From Dendrophyllia cribrosa (lineage: Eukaryota > Cnidaria > Anthozoa > Scleractinia > Dendrophylliidae): 64,000 nucleotides of DNA. Of the stretch, positions 58,016-64,000 are shown in pieces. The stretch lies in NCBI GenBank assembly GCA_024195265.1, contig JAJLRJ010000004.1, positions 41,850,988 to 41,914,987 of the forward strand, read 5' to 3'. Each line of letters opens with the position of its first letter. Position 1 is the first letter of the stretch. A model generated the notes under the pieces. It was not told the origin of the DNA. It saw nothing but the letters and a program-made list of their open reading frames with translations, and did no database searches. The translations under genes and the position numbers were made by a program.

Positions 58016-58698
58016 TTTCTTGCTCCAAAAGGGAGGGGGGGGGGGGGGTATTTAAGAGGGGGCTTACTAGACGATTAACGGTATACTTCTAGTCGACACA
58101 AAAGCGTTGGCTGGTAAAAGGGATTGGGCTCTCGTTAGAGGGTGACAGCGATTCGTTGTTTTTAAAATTTGATGACTCCGTCTTCTTCGACAAACGGATC
58201 CAAGCAAACGATGAAGCTGGTACCGATTAGGGTTATAGTTTTACGTTGAATTCAAATAAAATAGTGAGTTTGAAAGAAAGGATAGAAGAAAGAGAATTAT
58301 TTTTAAACTACTCGTTATAAAATTCATCTTAATTTAAACTTCATTTATTTGGCCGTCTGTATACGCAAGGTATACAGATAACGCTCGAAACGTAATCTTT
58401 TGGATCTGTTTACGGAGACCATTTACTTATTCAACTCAGTTGATTAATAGAACGTGCATCTATATTCTTATCAAAGAAGTACTTTAAACTGTCACAAACG
58501 GCTATTTTATTTGTTTTACCACAAAAAATCTTCGCAAAAAGACATTTTTTTGGTGAAGAGGGGATGGGAGGACGAAGGTCCTGTTCCTTTGCGGATCTAC
58601 CGCTTTAGTCATCCCCTACCACAAGCCTTTGACCGCTGCTCCAAAGTAACGAAGCTCATAACCGTCAGAGCGAAAGTTGTGACAATGTACCTGTAACT

Positions 58699-58995
58699 TT
58701 AACCCTTTCATTTCCAGAGTCAATAATGGAGACATGTTGTGTAGTTCTAACGTTTGAGTCTGGATGAAATCCTATGGTGTGACCATTTAAATGAAACCTC
58801 TTTGGCAGTACTTTTGCATTGTTCTAACTTTTGAGTCTGTGGACGAAATCCTATGGTGTGACCATTCAAATGAAACCTCTTCGGCAGTACTTTTGCATGG
58901 TACCATCTGTTTTTCGATATTTTACAAAATGAAATTTGCATGGGACTTTTCTTGAATTTTTTAATTTTTTGGTGACGTGGGGAGTTTAAGGGTTT
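58699..58995. repeat. MITE-like repeat with an internal tandem duplication
   Basis: It starts TTAACCCTTTCATTTCC and ends near AAGGGTTTAAG. Two copies of about 80 bp (58742-58816 and 58822-58906) share GAAATCCTATGGTGTGACCA. An inverted relative lies at 61375-61500, so the pair brackets the last two exons of CUL5. Confidence 0.6.
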
Positions 58996-59404
58996 AAGCC
59001 CTTTACTTGCAAGGTTAAATTCTGGTTCTTACTTTGGAGCTTTGGAGAAATAATTATAACCCTCTACCAAGACCACTGATTCAAATAAAAGCTACTGAAT
59101 AGTACTTTCGTGTTCTTTTAAAGTAGTTTGGGTATTTTTTTTTTTATTTTGATCTCGGGTACTCCAGCGAGTACTAACGGTTCAGTAAGGGCGCGGCGAT
59201 CACACGGCAAAATGAAGTTTTTTTCCAACTCATGTTGCACAAGTTGGCGTATGTGAACGTCGCAAAACCAGTACCAAAATGTTGGCAAACTGTTTGTTCC
59301 CACGCACCAACTTGTACTGTACTTGCCAACATGAGTTTACAACCTTCAACCGGCCATGTGAAAGCGCCTCTCCTTTAGTGCGGTGTTTCATCTTTTTTAT
59401 GTGG

Positions 59405-62400
59405 TTAAACCACGTATAAAAACGTATTAATGTCCTCTTCGTCCCGTCTGAGATACTTGTGGTCTATAAGCCACTCGATTTGTTCTTTTATCATCTTCTT
59501 TTGTGGGATGAACATGTTTTTTAGAATTTCGACCAGTTCTGTTTGAAGAGCAGCGTTTGTTATTCTCTTTCTCATCTTCATAATCTTGACAATTGCCTCC
59601 TGAAAAAGGACAAAAAAAGAAAGTTTAAACGATTCAGGATCATAGGATCAGGCCGGAGTGGGAAGGGTGGGGGGGGGGATCTTCCCAGAATGACTGGAAG
59701 GCTTTCAGTTGAATAAATAACAACAACAACAATTTTATTTCATTATTAATATAACAATATTTTCAACATTGACAACCCGCAATTAACATAGCTAATCGAG
59801 GTGTGTTGTCAAAAATAAGAACAAAATTTAACATTAGCTCCTAGCAATATGACCGAAAAGAAAAACTTATTATATAGATTATAAATGAAAGGTTTATGAG
59901 CCAACTCGTGAATATGAACGCTCTAAATAATAGATTTTGCACACCTTCGGACCCTCCCCTCCCTTAGGCGTTTTGCTCCACCGACCTTCACCCACTCCTT
60001 GCTCCACTGACCCCCACCCACTGCGTCCAACTCCCCACCCTCCTCTCCCTAAAACGCTGTCCCCATGGGTAAGGCAGATGACCATTACATATCGCGGGCT
60101 AAATGTTAACAAAATATCTACTGATATAAAGAAAAAACGATTGCCCGATATTTCGGTTTGACAAACAAACCTTCTTCGGGGGCAGAAAAACAAAAAATGA
60201 GTAAATACGTTATAAGGCCGTTAAATATAAAAGTTTAAAAATATGAAATCCATGATAATGATAGGTCAAGAGCGTGTCAGATTATAAGTGTCATGAATGA
60301 ACCTCATCGCGTCTGTTCATCCCGTATGGCTCCAGTGTCTTTGCCTTGTCAATAAGGTGTGCCTTGACCTATCATAATCATGGATCTCATATTATTTATT
60401 GTTACTCAGCTCGATTAGCGTTTTAGTTATTGTGGGTAATATTACCTATTTTTGTTTATAATTCTATATTGTAAAAATGTTCTTAAAAGAAACGTAAACC
60501 ATGTAATAGAGAAAGAAAGTAACCAACCTGTATTCTAAGAATCCTAAGCGCCACTATACCATCATTCTCTTCTTGTTTTGCTTTTTCTGTTGACAACTGC
60601 AACCGACCAATGAGATTCACTTTGCCGCGTTTCTGAACCTTGCCGTTTTTGCTAAATGAAAGAGAAAAGCAAATGAGTGCAAATAAACGATGTAGTTTAC
60701 TACAAATTCACATCTTTCCACTTGCAGAGGAGTTTCGCGACCTATTCCCGTTAATAAACCAACAGAGCGTGATTTAGCACTTGTGAGTTGGAGTTGGACC
60801 CCTTTACAGAAGAGAGCGTGATATGGTCTCTATTGCTCCAGCCTAATTCACAGATGGTCTGAGTCGCTCACTCTTACTCCCTCCTCTGAGAGCGAACGAC
60901 TTCGGACGGTATCACAATCCAGCTACTATTAATCACGACAGCATGATATCAGAAGATTGCTTGACGTTGCCCCTCCTTTACATAAGATAACGTCACATTA
61001 CACCTTCAACCATTCCACTGCCAAGAGTGCCAAAAATCAAAATTCAAGAAAATTTTCAAATTTCCTTTACTGCGCCTTTCAATAACATGTGGAATTTGAA
61101 ATTCAAATTTCCACCAACGGTTGAGTTTTGCACTGCCGTCAATCATCTTAGGAAACAGATCTTCACTTCAATGAGTTCAAAAGGTCACGTCCGTGCATTA
61201 TGATTGGTAGATTTCGATCCATTTTGTTTGTTTCTTTTTTACCTGGTCCGTTGGTTTTCGTATTAATTATGATTGACGGCAGGGAATAACGCAACCGTTG
61301 GTGGAGATTTGAATTTCAAATTCCGCATGTTATTGAAAGGCGCAGTAATAAAATTTTATTGAAAAACAAATGGAACTATGTAAAAGTACTGCCGAAGAGG
61401 TTTCATTGAACTGGTCACACCGCAGAATTTTGTCCACAGACTCAAAAGTTAGAACTACACTACATGTCTTCATAATGACTCTGGAAGTGAAAGGGTTTAA
61501 GAACACTACGGGGTATAACTGAAAAAGAAGAGTATCATCGACAATCTAAATTTACAGATTTAATATACAGCTATTTCAATTAACGTTGTCGGATTAAAAA
61601 GGCGAAAAGCCAAGACCGCATGGTTGTATGGGACTTTTGTGCAATGGCTATTTACTACCACCCATACTACCTTGCGGTCTTGGCTTTGAGCTTTCATCCG
61701 ACAACGTTAATTGAAATAGCTGTATATACAAAGTCAACTTACATAACAGCGAACTCTTGATTGACCCAGAATAAAGAGCTGTCGCTGAAATCCTTTGGAG
61801 ACTTGGCATCGGGTTGACATAAAAGAATTTGTCGCTTGAGTTTGGCGAAGGAAATAAGTGACTATAAAAAAAAAACATTCATGAGACACATATATATACA
61901 CGTTTGCCAAATGCATGCGATGCTCATCTTGACTTACTTCACAAGAATGGCAAGTTAAAATAAACAGATTAGTAAAATAACAATGAACCGTTCCTTTTAG
62001 TCACAACCACTTACACAGTGTCGTAAGTCATAATCTGTAGTGCGAACCGAGTAAACGAGGCTTATAGAAAGAATGTTAATGATACCGGTATCTACTTATC
62101 CGGAGGAAGAGGTCTTTCAAATGAAGTAGTGAACAGCTACACTTGACTGACGCCGGCGCATCAAAGAAAATAAACCAACGAGTTTAACTTTCAGTCTGAT
62201 CATAGCCTGTTCCATGCAGGCTCTCAGTTAGTATGATAATATTGAAATTAAGTTAAGATCGAGTGCTGAAAAAACTGTTACAAAGACAGTCAAGTTCAAG
62301 TCCAAGTTTATTTATTCACACTTATTCAATTACAATACACCAACAATAAGGAAAAAAAGAAGTAAGAACAGAGCTAAAAATACATTGAATTAAACATAAC

Positions 62401-63528
62401 AAAGGAAAAAGTGTGTAGTAACCAAAGGAGCAAAGCTTTTGAGTTGGCTACTACCATAGAGCGGTTACAAGTGGGTGGAGGACAGTCTTTGTAAACTCTA
62501 GTTTTAACTTCGTCTTAACTCTAGTTTTAAGTCATATCTAAAAACATATCCAGTTTGTAACAGTTCTCTTAGCACTGGATCTTAACTAAATTTCAATATT
62601 ATCATTCAACGTGAGTGCACGCAGCAAAAACATTTTTTGTTCCCTCAGAAAGTAAGGGCGAGCGAATTTAAGTGTTGCAACGAGCGAAGAAAAAACGTCG
62701 CCCAAACAAAGAGTATGACGAAAAACAGGTAAAACTGGGCGTTACAACACTTCACACGGAGGAGTTCAGATTACTCTTCATGTTCTTCAAACTCGCTCTA
62801 TTATCTTCGAAAAAAAACCTGATAATTGTCGGTAATGAATCAGGCAGCTTACCCATAAAGTTCTCCTGAGTTCTGAATCTGGAAGTTCAGAAGCAAGCCT
62901 GCAAAATGAAAAACGACGAAAACAAATAAAATACATGTGGGTTCTCTTTTCCCCACTCCCTGACTAATCCCAACCACCACCACCCCATCCCACAGCACAA
63001 AGAAACTCAAGCTTATCACTGGCAGTTTGTGAAATTAGGCCCGTGTGCTAACATTAAGTATCAAATTAACAAAAAGCAAACACGATTTCACCGTACTGAC
63101 CTTAAATTTTCGAAGGTAATCTTCTCTTGCGGTCGCTCATTCCAGGCAAAGAGAACAGCCATTTGAAAAGTGGTTACTTCGAGGTCAAACTTTCCAATTT
63201 TGTTGGCAAAGGTGATCTTCAAAAGAGAGAGGTTGGACTTCTTAACCACATGAAATCTATACTATACAAAATTGTACTAAACCTGAGTACAGTTAACGCC
63301 CTCTAAAAAGACACCTCTGTAAGACAGACTCCCCATTTGCGTCTATGAAATCGTCTTTGGGTGCATGACAGTTTGGGCTGGCCCAAAACGTTTCCCTTTT
63401 TAAATAGGGAAAGAGTAATCCATAAAATAACTCACCACTCCATTGGACATGAGATGATGCCACTGTAACTTGCGACCACTGTGGTTCTTCCTGTAAAACT
63501 CTTCCACCTCGGGAATATAATCTTCCAG
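59405..63528 (-). CDS. CUL5: Cullin-5, C-terminal exons (5' part beyond the window)
   Basis: Six exons on the - strand fit in phase, in transcript order: 63436-63528, 63101-63216, 62853-62898, 61743-61861, 60528-60651 and 59405-59599 (stop TAA). They encode about 230 residues of cullin-5: LEDYIPEVEEFYRKNHSGRK, GKFDLEVTTFQMAVLFAWN, LASELPDSELRRTLW, AKLKRQILL, KNGKVQKRGKVNLIGRLQL and the end TELVEILKNMF to INTFLYVV. The last exon is the winged-helix B region and contains IMKMRK, the NEDD8 attachment site by homology with CUL5. Cullin-5 scaffolds a RING ligase (Rbx2 with elongin B/C and SOCS-box receptors) and acts in cytosol and nucleus. No lesion was seen. Introns hold foldbacks but all splice sites are canonical. 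Confidence 0.93.
60140..60186 (-). ncRNA. Hammerhead-like motif in the last CUL5 intron
   Basis: On the - strand the order is UGCCC, CGAAGA, GGUUUG, loop, CAAACC, GAAAU, AUC, GGGCAA. This gives a clear 6-bp stem II and a 4-bp stem I around a core in which U4 is changed. It is most likely the terminus of another Penelope-like relic. An inverted pair at about 60246-60270 and 60365-60390 lies beside it. Confidence 0.4.
61066..61352. repeat. Foldback in a CUL5 intron
   Basis: Inverted arms of about 85 bp (61068-61152 and 61268-61350) share TACTGCGCCTTTCAATAACA and TGCCGTCAATCAT. They lie within the intron between the exons at 60528 and 61743. Confidence 0.68.
61566..61732. repeat. Hairpin MITE next to a CUL5 splice donor
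   Basis: Inverted arms of about 30 bp (TATACAGCTATTTCAATTAA and inverse), plus a second inverted block around AAAGCCAAGACCGCA, enclose a short loop. The hairpin ends about 10 bases from the donor of the exon at 61743-61861. Confidence 0.7.
62231..62607. repeat. Foldback in a CUL5 intron
   Basis: The arms at 62231-62285 and 62548-62607 are inverted copies around GATAATATTGAAATT and AACTGTTACAAA. The interior (62290-62540) looks like an A/T-rich retroelement 3' region but has no recognisable domain. Confidence 0.6.
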
Positions 63529-64000
63529 CTAAAACAAAGACAACAATTTTACGCTTTGTCAACTTTTATTGGTCACAGCTTTCTAATTTACAATTAATTT
63601 ATTTTGTACTTCTACTGGTTTTCAATTGAGTGTTACAAACAGAAAACTAAATAAATCACTTTGGCCAATCACAATAGACGCACGCAATCCAATGAACCAA
63701 TCAGAACATGAACCTAAGACACGTAGCCGGTGCCAAGCGCGGGAAAACGTGTGTGCCAAGTCACACACGGTTTCTTCTGATTGGTTGAGAAAGTGGCGCG
63801 AGATTTTTTAGCCAATTACAAAACATGTTATTGCAAAACCAAAGCAATCGCTTTAAAAACTAGAATTTACATGTAAGCCTTCTCACCTGGTGGACATTTT
63901 ATATAACGACAGTTTGAGCTGGCCGTCTACTGCCGGGTTTTTTAAGAATATTTACAGTACTGGTAATATGTAAGTGGGCTTTTCGCGCTCTCCAAATTAC
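63529..64000. other. CUL5 intron at the window edge
   Basis: No further cullin exon was found in these 470 bases, so the next upstream exon lies outside the window. I see nothing else that can be supported here. Confidence 0.6.

Noticed and set aside
61648..61916. Two frames on the - strand around 61750-61860 taken as separate genes
   Set aside because: They are off-frame readings of the CUL5 exon at 61743-61861, which gives the cullin sequence in the third frame.

Overview
The window is animal nuclear DNA, most likely from an anthozoan cnidarian (a hexacorallian such as a stony coral). The reasons are the intron-rich genes with GT-AG junctions, the gene families, the dense foldback, Penelope-like and tRNA-derived repeats, and above all a tandem array of 'cnidarian ficolin-like' (CniFL) genes. 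No bacterial, CRISPR or operon features are present. All exon boundaries were inferred by hand from splice sites, reading phase and comparison between copies; no transcript data were available.

Positions 1-43593 hold four tandem CniFL genes, all on the + strand. Copy 1 is at 1-12140 with its 5' end outside the window, copy 2 at 14689-19980, copy 3 at 24563-31757 and copy 4 at 35683-43593. Each complete copy has four exons joined by phase-1 introns. Exon 1 gives a short cytoplasmic tail, a signal anchor and a coiled coil. Exon 2 gives an R-S-R-R stalk motif, a collagen-like Gly-X-Y tract and Ig1. Exon 3 gives Ig2 and Ig3. Exon 4 gives a ficolin/tachylectin-type fibrinogen-like (FBG) domain. 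Copies 3 and 4 are open across 672 codons. Copy 2 has a 4-bp deletion in the FBG exon and an interrupted collagen tract. The array probably encodes membrane-anchored, possibly shed, collagen-multimerised pattern-recognition lectins whose FBG ligand pocket differs between copies. Introns and spacers of the paralogues serve as each other's empty sites, so many insertions can be delimited exactly.

Positions 43594-47527 are repeat-rich spacer. Positions 47528-51432 hold a three-exon gene for a 330-aa protein I do not recognise; two decayed antisense copies of its 3' end lie between the CniFL genes.

Positions 51433-59404 are a transposon graveyard. It holds a TTAA-flanked element with a 5S rRNA-derived end, a LINE fragment split by a TA-flanked MITE, and a palindromic Penelope-like element with a GIY-YIG endonuclease, which sits inside an older GIY-YIG fragment.

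Positions 59405-63528 hold, on the - strand, the last six recognisable exons of cullin-5 (CUL5), the scaffold of an elongin-BC/SOCS-box ubiquitin ligase; the 5' part lies beyond 64000. It is a good conserved anchor for placing the locus.
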